Shown: piece after piece, positions 25,739 through 39,042 of the stretch
How positions within the stretch are numbered: position 1 is the first letter of the stretch
Layout of the letters: the number at the start of each line of letters is the position of its first letter
From: SIAQ01 sp963767835
GTDB taxonomy: Bacteria; Planctomycetota; Planctomycetia; Gemmatales; Gemmataceae
Length of the DNA: 64,000 nucleotides
Assembly: GCA_963767835.1 (NCBI GenBank)
Contig: CAVYFY010000006.1
Span: forward strand, 248,001-312,000
Reading direction: 5' to 3'
The notes under the pieces: model-generated
The model's database searches: none
Told to the model about the DNA's origin: nothing
Seen by the model: only the letters and a program-made list of their open reading frames with translations
Position numbers and translations under genes: made by a program

Positions 25739-26752
25739 ATGTCGGTTGCAGAAAATCCCACGACGGAGCAAACGGCGCGCGATCCCCAGCAGCAGCTGGT
25801 GATCGGTAGTTTCGTCTGCGCCTTGGTGCTGTTGGCGGCCTTGCTGATCGTGTTCGGCTCGCTGCCAATGCACTGGCATGAAGCGTGGGCCAGCGTGTGG
25901 GCCAACAATGAAACGCTGGCCAAGAACATTTATCTTGCCGACGCCTTGCTGATCTTGATCGAGATCGGCGTGATAGGCGGACTCTTGTACGGAGCGTTTC
26001 GCCTGCTGCAACAACTAACGTTGCCAGGCTTGCGGGCAGGCATATTTTTCGCGGCCATTTACATTTGCCTGGCGCTTTTGCTGGTCGGTTGGGTGGGCGG
26101 TCAACTCGACACGACTGCGACCGTCGGCTTCATCATCATGGCAGCGGCGCTGGCCGTCCTGATCGGACTGGCTGGCTACGTCTATTTGATGGTCCCCGGC
26201 TGGCGCAGCCTGCTGGAAACCATCGAGGCGCAAGGCTGGTTCCACGGCATTTCCTACAAGGGCAATCAAGGTGTGCGCGTTCGCCGCGGCACCATCGTCG
26301 GCATCCTGGTGATCGGCGTCTTCGGCATTATCGCCATGTACAATCATCGTTATTTCGGCTCCGAACGCCCAGAGATGCCCAACGACTGGTACTGGACGGT
26401 GCCGTTCACGAATCCCGTGCAGCACATCTACCTGATGTTCAAGGTGCACGTGATCATGCCGATCATCCTGGGAGTATTGCTGATCTGGTTGGCTTACCGC
26501 ATCGTCAATGTCCCCGCGTTCGCGGATTTTCTCATCGCCACGGAAGCCGAGATGAATAAGGTTTCGTGGACGACGCGCAAGCGCTTATTGCAAGACACGG
26601 TCGTGGTTTTGACAACCGTCTTCCTGTTCACAGCGTTTCTGTTCGTGGTGGACATCATCTGGATCAAATTGCTGAGCGCACCGTATATTCAGGTCCTGCT
26701 GATCGACCCGCGCGAGCAGGCGCAAAAGCAACAGGAAACCGCCAAGTGGTGA
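25739..26752 (+). CDS. secE: SecE with a long multi-helix N-terminal extension
   Basis: 337 residues, against about 60-130 for usual SecE. The last 70 residues are SecE: the amphipathic helix FLIATEAEMNKVSWTTRKRLLQ followed by the conserved membrane helix (TVVVLTTVFLFTAFLFVVDI). Before this lie about five further hydrophobic segments (for example IGSFVCALVLLAALLIVFGS, GVIGGLLYGAFRLL, AGIFFAAIYICLALLLVGWV, VGFIIMAAALAVLIGLAGYV, GTIVGILVIGVFGIIAMY). SecE clamps SecY in the protein export channel. The position before nusG and the C-terminal motif make the identity firm; the extension's role is unknown. AAGGA lies 7 nt before the ATG. Confidence 0.92.
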   Translation: MSVAENPTTEQTARDPQQQLVIGSFVCALVLLAALLIVFGSLPMHWHEAWASVWANNETLAKNIYLADALLILIEIGVIGGLLYGAFRLLQQLTLPGLRAGIFFAAIYICLALLLVGWVGGQLDTTATVGFIIMAAALAVLIGLAGYVYLMVPGWRSLLETIEAQGWFHGISYKGNQGVRVRRGTIVGILVIGVFGIIAMYNHRYFGSERPEMPNDWYWTVPFTNPVQHIYLMFKVHVIMPIILGVLLIWLAYRIVNVPAFADFLIATEAEMNKVSWTTRKRLLQDTVVVLTTVFLFTAFLFVVDIIWIKLLSAPYIQVLLIDPREQAQKQQETAKW

Positions 26753-26756
26753 GGTC

Positions 26757-27449
26757 ATGACAACGGATTCTCCAACGCTCGATGAACCTGAAAAGAACGG
26801 CAAGCCGCCGTCCGATGATGTTACAGGGCCGCCCGAGCCGCCTCCGGTTGCGGATTCGGGGCTTCCCGAACTCTCGCCCGATCTGGTTCCGGCCCCCGCA
26901 GTGAATCCAAATCTGCACTGGTACGTCGTCAAAGTGCAGAGCAATCGCGAGGATTCGATCAAGGAAGCGATCGAACGCCGCGTGAAGATTGAGGGCCTTC
27001 AGGACAGCTTCGGGCAGATCGTCATCCCGACTGAAAAAGTCAGCGAGATGCGCAAGGGTAAGCGCGTCGTCAAGGAACGGAAGCTGCTGCATGGCTACTT
27101 GCTGGTGAACGTCGAATTCAACGAGCACATGCTGTATCTCTTCCGCGAGACGTCCGGCGTGGGCGACTTCGTCGGGGTGGGCTTGAACAAGAAGCCGATC
27201 CCCATGAGTGAGAACGAGATCAAGAAATGGATCGGCAAGGGGCCGACCGATGGACCGATCGAGCCGGAAAAAGGAAAGTCGCCTTTCAGCGAGGGCGATA
27301 AAGTCAAAGTCAAGGACGGCATGTTCTCCGGCATGGAAGGCGTCGTCAAGACGGTGCTGGAGGCCAAGGGCGCCGTCACGCTGGAACTGACGATTTTCGG
27401 CCGGCCCGTGCCGGTCGAGTTGGAATATTGGCAGGTGGATTTCGCTTAA
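26757..27449 (+). CDS. nusG: Transcription factor NusG with acidic/Pro-rich N-terminal extension
   Basis: 230 residues. About 50 acidic, Pro-rich residues precede the NGN domain (HWYVVKVQSNREDSIKEAI…KLLHGYLLVNVEF), followed by a linker and KOW domain (GDKVKVKDGMFSGMEGVVK, about 180-228). NusG binds RNA polymerase, speeds elongation and contacts Rho or the ribosome. The insertion between strands (about 130-175) is also longer than in E. coli. It begins 4 nt after the secE stop. Confidence 0.95.
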   Translation: MTTDSPTLDEPEKNGKPPSDDVTGPPEPPPVADSGLPELSPDLVPAPAVNPNLHWYVVKVQSNREDSIKEAIERRVKIEGLQDSFGQIVIPTEKVSEMRKGKRVVKERKLLHGYLLVNVEFNEHMLYLFRETSGVGDFVGVGLNKKPIPMSENEIKKWIGKGPTDGPIEPEKGKSPFSEGDKVKVKDGMFSGMEGVVKTVLEAKGAVTLELTIFGRPVPVELEYWQVDFA

Positions 27450-27453
27450 GATC

Positions 27454-27513
27454 GTCCGTCGTCCGTGGTCCATGGCGAATTCCAGACCATGCGACGGACG
27501 ACGGACCAAGGAC
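27454..27513. repeat. Heptameric GTCCGTC palindrome in the rplK leader
   Basis: Left arm: GTCCGTC, GTCCGTG, GTCCATG. Right arm on the other strand: GTCCTTG, GTCCGTC, GTCCGTC. The right arm contains AAGGA (27508-27512), the ribosome site for rplK, so pairing of the arms would hide it. Confidence 0.85.
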
Positions 27514-27519
27514 AAAATC

Positions 27520-27984
27520 ATGGCAAAGCAATTAACCGCACAAGTGAAGCTGCAGTGCCCCGGCGGGCAGGCGACGCCGGCGCCGCCGGTGGGCCCGGCC
27601 CTGGGTCAGCACGGCGTCAATATCGGTCAGTTCGTCAGCCAGTTCAATGATCGGACCAAGGATCAACGTGGCATGATGATCCCCGTGGTAATCAGCGTGT
27701 TTAGCGACCGCACGTTCACCTTCGAGATCAAGAGTCCACCCGCGGCTATCCTGATCAAGCAGGCCGCCGGCATTCCGATCGAGAAGAAAAAGGGGAGCGA
27801 ACTGCTGCCCGCCGAGGAGAAGGAAAAAGGGACCGGCAAATATAAGGGTTTCAAGGTAACCAAGACGCAGATCAAGGAGATCGCCAAGCGCAAATTCGTT
27901 GATCTCAACGCCCGCGACGAAGAGCATGCGATGAGCATCATCGAAGGCACCGCCCGCAGCATGGGCATTACTGTTGAAGCATGA
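27520..27984 (+). CDS. rplK: 50S ribosomal protein L11
   Basis: 154 residues: MAKQLTAQVKLQCPGGQATP, GPALGQHGVNI, then the C-terminal rRNA-binding domain with FKVTKTQIKEIAKRK. L11 binds 23S rRNA at the GTPase centre. An insertion of about ten charged residues (KKKGSELLPAEEKEKGTGK) sits in the linker between domains. ATG 27520 uses AAGGA supplied by the preceding palindrome. In E. coli the L11-L1 message is repressed by L1; the structured leader here could serve the same purpose. Confidence 0.96.
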   Translation: MAKQLTAQVKLQCPGGQATPAPPVGPALGQHGVNIGQFVSQFNDRTKDQRGMMIPVVISVFSDRTFTFEIKSPPAAILIKQAAGIPIEKKKGSELLPAEEKEKGTGKYKGFKVTKTQIKEIAKRKFVDLNARDEEHAMSIIEGTARSMGITVEA

Positions 27985-28038
27985 ACGCCTAAGCTTGAGC
28001 GGGTGGGTGTGTTGCCTTTCCGCCGCCGAACGCCTAGA

Positions 28039-28149
28039 ATGAAAAAAATATCCTCTGCACCGACAAAAAAAGAGGACACTGAAGCCTATCCGGAGTACAC
28101 TATTCGGATGGGTCAGGGTTCTGTTTTTGTCGATGCGTTTTTGCATTGA
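28039..28149 (+). CDS. Possible 36-residue small ORF between rplK and rplA
   Basis: An open frame begins ATG 28039 (MKKISSAPTKKEDTEAYPEY…) and ends TGA 28147-28149, 14 nt before rplA. No ribosome site is seen. The same DNA has imperfect dyad symmetry (CGACAAAAA near 28059 with TTTTTGTCG near 28124), so it may be a degraded palindromic element or a regulatory leader rather than a gene. Confidence 0.25.
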   Translation: MKKISSAPTKKEDTEAYPEYTIRMGQGSVFVDAFLH

Positions 28150-28163
28150 TCGAGTTTTTCGAC

Positions 28164-29123
28164 ATGGCCAAGAAACAAGCCGCCGAAACACCGCCGGAAG
28201 CCTCCGCCGAAGCCAACGAAGCCAAGCCGGCGGCAAAGGAAAGCAAACCGGTAGGAAAGAAGCCCCGCGCGCCGAAGGCCGCCGCGCAAGAAGCGCCTGT
28301 CGCCGAGAAGGCAAATAATGCGCCTGCCGCGGAGGCGACGAAGCCGGCGGAAACAGCACCTGCTGCCAAGGCTTCTACGCCAGCTGGCCTGGATGAAGCC
28401 AAGAAAAAGAAGGCCGCCGGCGTCGCGCCGAAGCGTGGCAAGAAGTTGCGCAGTCACTTGAAGAATATCGAACAGCGGATCCACAAAGAGGGAGCCGTAC
28501 CGATCAGCAAGGCGGTCACCGTGCTCAAACAGGCCAAGCGGGCCAAATTCGATGAGACGGTCGAAATTCACATGTCGCTCGGCGTGGACACCACCCAGAG
28601 CGATCAACTCGTGCGCGGCACCGTCCCCTTGCCGTTCGGCGTCGGCAAGAAGGTGCGCGTCGTCGTTTTCTGCCAGGGTGACAACGTCGGCAAGGCCAAG
28701 GAAGCCGGCGCCGATTTCGCCGGCAGCGACGATCTGCTCGAGAAGATCCAGAAGCAGGGCTGGCTGGAGTTCGATGTCGCCCTGGCTACGCAGGATCTCA
28801 TGGGCAAGGTCAGCCGTCTTGGCAAAGTGCTCGGCCCGCGCGGCCTGATGCCCACTCCCAAGGCGGGAACGGTCATCACCGGCGACGTTGCCCAGGCCGT
28901 CATGGACTTCAAGGCGGGCAAAGTCGAATTTCGCACCGACAAGGGGGGCAATGTCCACGCGGGCGTCGGCAAGCTCAGCTTCGAGGAAGAGAAGATTGCC
29001 GCAAACGTCACCGCCTTCGTCGATGCCATCCGCGCCGCCAAACCCGCCGGAATCAAAGGCAATTATGTGAAATCAATCACGCTATCCTCCACCATGGGCC
29101 CAGGCATTGCCCTGGCAATGTAG
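28164..29123 (+). CDS. rplA: 50S ribosomal protein L1 with long Ala/Lys/Pro-rich N-terminus
   Basis: About 319 residues from ATG 28164. Residues about 1-90 are low-complexity and rich in Ala, Lys, Pro and Glu, like histone H1 tails. Normal L1 then begins (GKKLRSHLKNIEQRI) with VEIHMSLGVDTTQSDQLVRG, LGPRGLMPTPKAGTV and GNVHAGVGKLSF. L1 binds 23S rRNA at the stalk and represses its own message in E. coli. The tail is absent from common L1 proteins and could bind nucleic acid. No strong ribosome site is seen before the ATG. Confidence 0.93.
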   Translation: MAKKQAAETPPEASAEANEAKPAAKESKPVGKKPRAPKAAAQEAPVAEKANNAPAAEATKPAETAPAAKASTPAGLDEAKKKKAAGVAPKRGKKLRSHLKNIEQRIHKEGAVPISKAVTVLKQAKRAKFDETVEIHMSLGVDTTQSDQLVRGTVPLPFGVGKKVRVVVFCQGDNVGKAKEAGADFAGSDDLLEKIQKQGWLEFDVALATQDLMGKVSRLGKVLGPRGLMPTPKAGTVITGDVAQAVMDFKAGKVEFRTDKGGNVHAGVGKLSFEEEKIAANVTAFVDAIRAAKPAGIKGNYVKSITLSSTMGPGIALAM

Positions 29124-29209
29124 CTGCCGGTTCGATTTCATTCGCGAAGTTCGCTTGGCGGCTTCGCGCAAGGTTATATTGCGAACCTCTCTTTTGCGGA
29201 TTTTGTCCT

Positions 29210-29752
29210 ATGAGCAAAGTTATCAAGCAGATGCAAATGGACGCCTTGAAACGCGACTTCGGCGGCGTTCGCGATCTGGTCATGCTCAACATCGTCGGCC
29301 TGGATGCCATTGCCGAGAATAAGATGCGGCTCGATCTGCGCAAAAAGGGCATTCGCTTGCAAATGGTGAAGAACAGCTTGGCGCGCCGGGTCTTCACCGA
29401 CATGGGCTTGAAGATCAACAGCGCCTGGGAAGGCTCGACCACGATCGCCTGGGGTGCAGGCAGCGTCGCCGAGCTTTCAAAGGAAATCGAAACGATCGTC
29501 AAGAAGAACGACAAGAAGATGAAGGTCAAGACCGCGGTTGCCGATGGCAACGAGGTCGCTTTCGCGGCCGCGCTCAAGATGCCGACCCGCGCTGAAGCCC
29601 TCGGCCGCGTCGTCATGCTGGCGCTTGCGCCGGCGCGGCGCGTGGCAGCCCAAATCGTCGGCCCCGCTTCGCAGGTGTGCGGTCAGATCAAGGGAATCAA
29701 GGATTCAAAGAAAGACGAGGCGCCGGCCGCCGAGGCGCCTCCGCCGGCATGA
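29210..29752 (+). CDS. rplJ: 50S ribosomal protein L10
   Basis: 180 residues. L10 anchors L7/L12 dimers to the ribosomal stalk. The N-terminal RNA-binding fold (MSKVIKQMQMDALKRDFGG, KMRLDLRKKGIRLQMVKNSLARR) and helix for L12 binding (LGRVVMLALAPARRVAAQIV) are present. The 86-nt gap after rplA may hold an L10 leader but no certain structure is seen. The end is Ala/Pro-rich. Confidence 0.93.
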   Translation: MSKVIKQMQMDALKRDFGGVRDLVMLNIVGLDAIAENKMRLDLRKKGIRLQMVKNSLARRVFTDMGLKINSAWEGSTTIAWGAGSVAELSKEIETIVKKNDKKMKVKTAVADGNEVAFAAALKMPTRAEALGRVVMLALAPARRVAAQIVGPASQVCGQIKGIKDSKKDEAPAAEAPPPA

Positions 29753-29846
29753 TTCGGTTCGCATTGGGCTATTACGCTTTGCTGCCCCGCTTCAGGCAGC
29801 GCTGTACGATACAGGTTCCACGATTCGCAACGAAAGGAAAGCTTTC

Positions 29847-30257
29847 ATGTCACGTGAATGGGGTTCGGAAATCAAAGATATTGGCGACAAGATCGCGGCT
29901 CTGACCGTCGCCAATGCGGTCGAGCTCGGCGATTACCTCGAAGAAGTCCACAAGATCAAGCCCGCGGCGGGCGGCGGCGGCGCGATGATGGCGATGCCAA
30001 CGCAAACGCAAGCCGGCCCGCCGGTGGAAGCCGCGCCGACTGAATTCAAGGTTGTTCTGGAAGGCTTTGACGCCGCCAAGAAGATCAACGTCATCAAGGT
30101 CGTCCGCGAGATCACCGGCCTGGGTCTTAAGGAAGCCAAGGATGTGGTCGAAGGGGCGCCCAAGTCGATCAAGGAAAATCTCAGCAAGGAAGACGCCGCC
30201 AAGCTGGAAAAGCAATTGACCGACGGAGGCGCCAAGGTCTCCATCAAGCCGATGTAA
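29847..30257 (+). CDS. rplL: 50S ribosomal protein L7/L12
   Basis: 136 residues from ATG 29847, with AAAGGA 8 nt upstream. The N-terminal dimer domain (IKDIGDKIAALTVANAVELGDYLEE) leads through a Gly/Ala/Pro hinge to the factor-binding domain (EFKVVLEGFDAAKKINVIKV, LGLKEAKDVVEGAPK). Slightly longer than the usual 120-130 residues. It forms the stalk with L10. Confidence 0.96.
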   Translation: MSREWGSEIKDIGDKIAALTVANAVELGDYLEEVHKIKPAAGGGGAMMAMPTQTQAGPPVEAAPTEFKVVLEGFDAAKKINVIKVVREITGLGLKEAKDVVEGAPKSIKENLSKEDAAKLEKQLTDGGAKVSIKPM

Positions 30258-30649
30258 TTGGCTGGCTTGTCGTTCAGCGCCCGCGGCGAGGCGCTGAAAC
30301 GACAAGCGGCACGCGATTCGAACCGGAATCGGAAAGTCAGGCTACGGCAGCGGGAAAGGGTAGATGACAGCGGACGTCTCCGCCTCCCGTTTGCGATATC
30401 ACGTTGTCCTGCGGTGGAAACAGCGTGAAGCGCATCACGACACTCCTTTGGACAGGAAGATCCTCAGTTCCGCTGAGGGTCCATTCGATGGTCTTGCTAT
30501 TATTCGCCGATTTCTCGTCGGATGCCGCCCTGGAACAGGCGGCATCGATTACATGCATTAACCCAATTTGTAAGCTACATCCGCGCCAGTTCGCACCGGC
30601 ATTTTCCGGTGCGAGCGGCGTGACTCTTTTTCTGGGAGGAGCCTGAGTT
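30258..30649 (+). promoter_or_regulatory. Structured rplL-rpoB leader with four hairpins
   Basis: 392 nt without a gene. Hairpins: 30266-30306 (16 bp, one bulge; CTTGTCGTTCAGCGCC with its complement), 30472-30488 (CCTCAG/CTGAGG), 30521-30546 (9 bp perfect, GATGCCGCC/GGCGGCATC) and 30591-30614 (9 bp perfect, TCGCACCGG/CCGGTGCGA), the last followed by TTTTT at 30627-30631. In E. coli this gap holds a partial terminator and an RNase III site that set the ribosomal protein:polymerase ratio. A similar attenuating role is inferred here. Confidence 0.6.
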
Positions 30650-33600
30650 ATGCCCATCCCGGCTGTTCGCATTATCAAGCCCACTGAGGAACGCAACTTC
30701 GGCCGTTTCGGCGACGCCGTCGAGGTGCCGAGCCTGACCGATGTGCAGACGAAATCGTACGATCGATTTCTGCAACTGAATGAAGATCCGCTCAAGCGCG
30801 AGAACAGCGGTCTTGAAGGGGTGCTGCGCGAGATATTCCCCATCGAGAGCTACGATAAAACACTCAGCCTCGACTACATCAAGTACGAGCTAGGCAAGCC
30901 GCGCTACGGCCCCGATGAATGCCGGCAATTGCGCCTTACCTATGGCCGGCCATTCAAAGTTTGGCTGCGCTTGAAAAAGGAGCAGCCCGTCGAGGAAGAA
31001 GTCTACCTTGGCGACATGCCGATCATGATCGGCGGCGGCGAGTTCATCATCAACGGCGCCGAGCGCGTGGTCGTTTCCCAGCTGCACCGCTCTCCGGGCG
31101 TCGATTACGTCATCGAATCCGAAGGCGCCGACCGCAAGCTCCATAGCTGCCGCATCATCCCCGAGCGTGGCAGTTGGATCGAAGTTAACGTCACCAAGAA
31201 GGACACGCTCGGCGTCCGTATCGACCAGTCGGGCAAGTTCTCCGCGATGACTCTTCTGCGCCATGGACCCCGCCTATTCCACCGACGAGCAGATCATCCA
31301 GGCCTTCCTCGACACCAAAGAAATCAAGGTCACCGAGGCCAATCGCGCTGCCATCGAGGGCAACATCGCCGTCGGTGATCTCATCGACCCGGAAACCGGC
31401 GAGGTCTATCTCGATTCCGGCGAGGTCATCACCAAGGAGCATCTCGACAAGATCATCGGCTGCGGCCTCAAAAGCGTCACCCTCCTTTTGTCCAAGGACG
31501 ATCAGGGCAAGCAGGTCGATCCGGTCATCCTCAATTCGCTCAAGGAAGATCATCAAACCAAGACCCACGAGCAGGCGCTCCTCAAGATTTACCAGCGTTT
31601 GCGTCCGGGCAATCCGCCGCAACTGGAGAAGGCCAAGGAACTTTTCAAAGAAAAATTCCAGGATCCCAATCGCTATCGCTTGGGCAAGGTCGGCCGCTTC
31701 CGCATCAATCGTAAGTTCAATCAGGACATCCCCGAATCGGAAATGACGCTGCGGGCCATCGACTTCCTCAACGCCGTCCGCTACATCCTGACGTTGCGCA
31801 ACGGCACCGGCATCGTGGACGATATCGATCACCTCGGCAATCGCCGGCTGCGCACCATTGACGAACTGGCGGCCGATGAATTGCGCAAGGGCTTCCTGAA
31901 GTTGCGACGCACCGTACAGGAGCGCATGTCGATCCGCGACCAGCAAGACATGACGCCGCGCTCGCTCATCAATCCCAAAAGCATCTCGGCGGCGATCGAG
32001 TATTTCTTCGGGCGTGGCGAATTGTCGCAGGTAGTCGATCAGACCAACCCACTGGCCATGCTCACGCACGAGCGGCGCTGTCGGCGCTCGGGCCGGGCGG
32101 CTTGAACCGCAAACGTGCCGGCTTCGAGGTGCGCGACGTGCACATCTCGCACTACGGCCGTATCTGCCCCATTGAGACTCCTGAAGGCACGAACATCGGT
32201 CTGATCTCGTCCTTGAGCATTTACGCCGGCGTCGATGAATACGGGTTTTTGATTACTCCCTACCGCAAGGTGCACAAGGGCAAGCTCGGCAGCGACAAGG
32301 ATTCGGTCGTCTGGCTGCGTGCCGACGAGGAGTCTCAAGCCCACCTGGCGCCGGCCGACACTCCGGTGGAAAAGGAAAAGATCGCCCAGGAACGCGTGAC
32401 CGCTCGCTTTGGCGGCGACTTCATGATGACGCTTGCAGATCAGGTCCAGTACATCGATATTTCGCCCAAGCAAATGGTCGGCGTGTCCGCGGGCCTGATT
32501 CCGTTCCTGGAGCATGACGACGCCAACCGCGCCCTCATGGGCTCCAACATGCAACGGCAAGCCGTGCCGCTCATGATTACCGAACCGGCGCTCGTCTCCA
32601 CCGGCCTGGAGCGGGAAGTCGCCAAGCATTCGGGCATGGTCGTCAAGGCCCAGAACGAAGGCTATGTCACTTTCGTGGACGCCGACCGCATCGTCATCGG
32701 CCCGGAAAAGTTGCCGGAGGAAGCGCCGGTTGCCGAGGATGCCGAAAAGAAATCGCTGCTCGATCGCGCCCGCGCCCAGCTCGGTTCGCGCGAATACCAG
32801 CTGCGCAAGTTCGTCGGGCTCAACGAGCGCACCTGCTTGAATCAGAAGCCGGTCGTCAAGATCGGCCAGAAGGTCAAGAAGGGGCTGATCATGACCGATA
32901 GCGCGGCGACACATAACGGTGAGTTGTCTCTGGGACGCAATGTCCTCGTCGCCTTCATGTCGTGGGACGGTTACAACTTCGAGGACGCGATCATCATCAG
33001 CGAGCGGCTCGTCAAGAACGACACGTACACGTCAATCCACATCGAGGAATTCGACATCGAAATCCGCGAGACCAAGCTTGGCCGCGAGGAGTTCACGCGC
33101 GACATCCCCAACGTCTCGCCCAGGGCTTTGGGCAATCTCGATGACAACGGCGTCATCCGCATCGGCACTTTCGTCGTGCCCGGAGACATCCTGGTCGGCA
33201 AAGTGTCGCCGAAATCCAAGAGTGAGCTGACGCCGGAAGAGAAGCTGCTGCACGCGATCTTCGGCCGGGCCGGCGAGGACGTGAAGAACGACAGCCTGGA
33301 GGTGCCGTCGGGGATCGAAGGCGTGGTGATCGCCGCCGACAAATTCAGCCGTCGCGCCGCCATGTCCGATGATGAAAAGAAGGCGTTCGACAAGGAACAC
33401 AAGAAAACCGAGGAGGCGAGCAACGTTACCATCGCCGAGCAGTACCGAATGATGATCGCCGAGCTGGGCGAGACTCTCGACAAGAAGGATCTCAAGCCGC
33501 TGGGCGGCGACCGCGACGACAAGGTGATCGCCGAGATGGCCGCCGCCGCCAATCTCGACCATCTCGACATCCGTTCGGAAGCGAAGGCCAAGAGTGTCAA

Positions 33601-34438
33601 TGCGATCTTTTCCAAGCACATGGAGCGCATCCATTTCCTGCTGGACGAGAAGGAACGCAAGATCAACAACCTCAAACGCGGCGATGAGCTTCCGTCCGGC
33701 GTACAGCAGATGGTCAAGGTCTACGTGGCCACCAAGCGCGTCATTTCGGTCGGCGACAAGATGGCCGGCAGGCATGGCAATAAGGGGGTTATCTCCAAGG
33801 TCCTGCCCGAAGAGGATATGCCGTACCTGATCGACGGCACACCGGTGGACATTCTCCTCAACCCGCTGGGCGTGCCCAGCCGTATGAATGTGGGCCAGAT
33901 TCTCGAAACGCATCTGGGCTACGCGGCGGCCAAACTCGGCTTCAAGGCGATCACTCCCGTTTTCGACGGCGCGACCGAGGAGGAAATTCGCGGATCGCTC
34001 AAGGAAGCCGGCATCCCCGAGAGCGGCAAGAGCTATTTGTACGACGGCCGCACCGGCGAACGCTTCGAGCAACCGGTCACCGTCGGCTACATCTACATGC
34101 TCAAGCTGCACCATCTCGTGGACGACAAGGTGCACGCCCGCGCCACCGGCCCCTATTCGCTCATCACCCAGCAGCCCCTGGGCGGCAAAGCCCGCTTCGG
34201 CGGCCAGCGCTTTGGCGAAATGGAAGTGTGGGCGCTGGAAGCGTACGGGGCCGCGTACATCCTGCAGGAATTGCTGACGGTGAAATCCGACGACGTGGAG
34301 GGCCGCACCAAGATCTACGAATCGATGGTCAAGGGCGAGAACACGCTGGAAGCCGGCACGCCGGCGAGCTTCGATGTGTTGACCAATGAGATTCGGGGGC
34401 TGGCGTTGAATATGCAGTTGGAGAAGAAGCGGTTGTGA
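30650..34438 (+). CDS. rpoB: RNA polymerase beta subunit, two frameshifts in this sequence
   Basis: About 1,262 residues. The start ATG 30650 has GGGAGGAG 9 nt upstream. Conserved blocks include MPIMIGGGEFIINGAERVVV, QLHRSPGV, GRICPIETPEGTNIGLI, LGRNVLVAFMSWDGYNFEDA, GDKMAGRHGNKGV and LGGKARFGGQRFGEMEVWAL. The frame shifts near 31260 (two bases missing from a CGCGC run, before MDPAYSTDEQ) and near 32083 (one C missing, at ERRLSALGPGG). The rifampicin-region ends and the fork loop are otherwise intact. As rpoB is essential, these are taken as sequencing errors. Forms the catalytic core with RpoC, which follows 66 nt later. Confidence 0.96.
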
Positions 34439-34504
34439 TCGGAATTGCACAATAGTCGATTTCAAAACTCGTTCCGCGAGTTCTTTTTTGGGGAGGGCTT
34501 TCGC

Positions 34505-38890
<4,386 letters not shown>

Positions 38891-38983
38891 TGCGAAACCG
38901 CGAAGAAATTGCTCTTGCACGAATCGCGAAAATCGTTATGGTACGTGGCCTGTTTCATGGATGAATGCCGAGAACGCGCTCCG

Positions 38984-39001
38984 CGCGGGGCAAGCCCCGC
39001 G
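38984..39001. repeat. Hairpin downstream of rpoC
   Basis: CGCGGGGC-AA-GCCCCGCG, a perfect palindrome. A T-run (TTTTT) follows about 18 nt later. It may be part of the rpoBC terminator or a small dispersed palindrome; the distance argues against a classical terminator. Confidence 0.45.
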
Positions 39002-39042
39002 GCTAAACGGCCGGCGCTTTTTCCTTGCACGAGGAGGGAACC

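Noticed and set aside
30650..34438. Split rpoB encoded by three genes
   Set aside because: The pieces join exactly at conserved motifs with 1-2 nt shifts, and the middle pieces lack ribosome sites.
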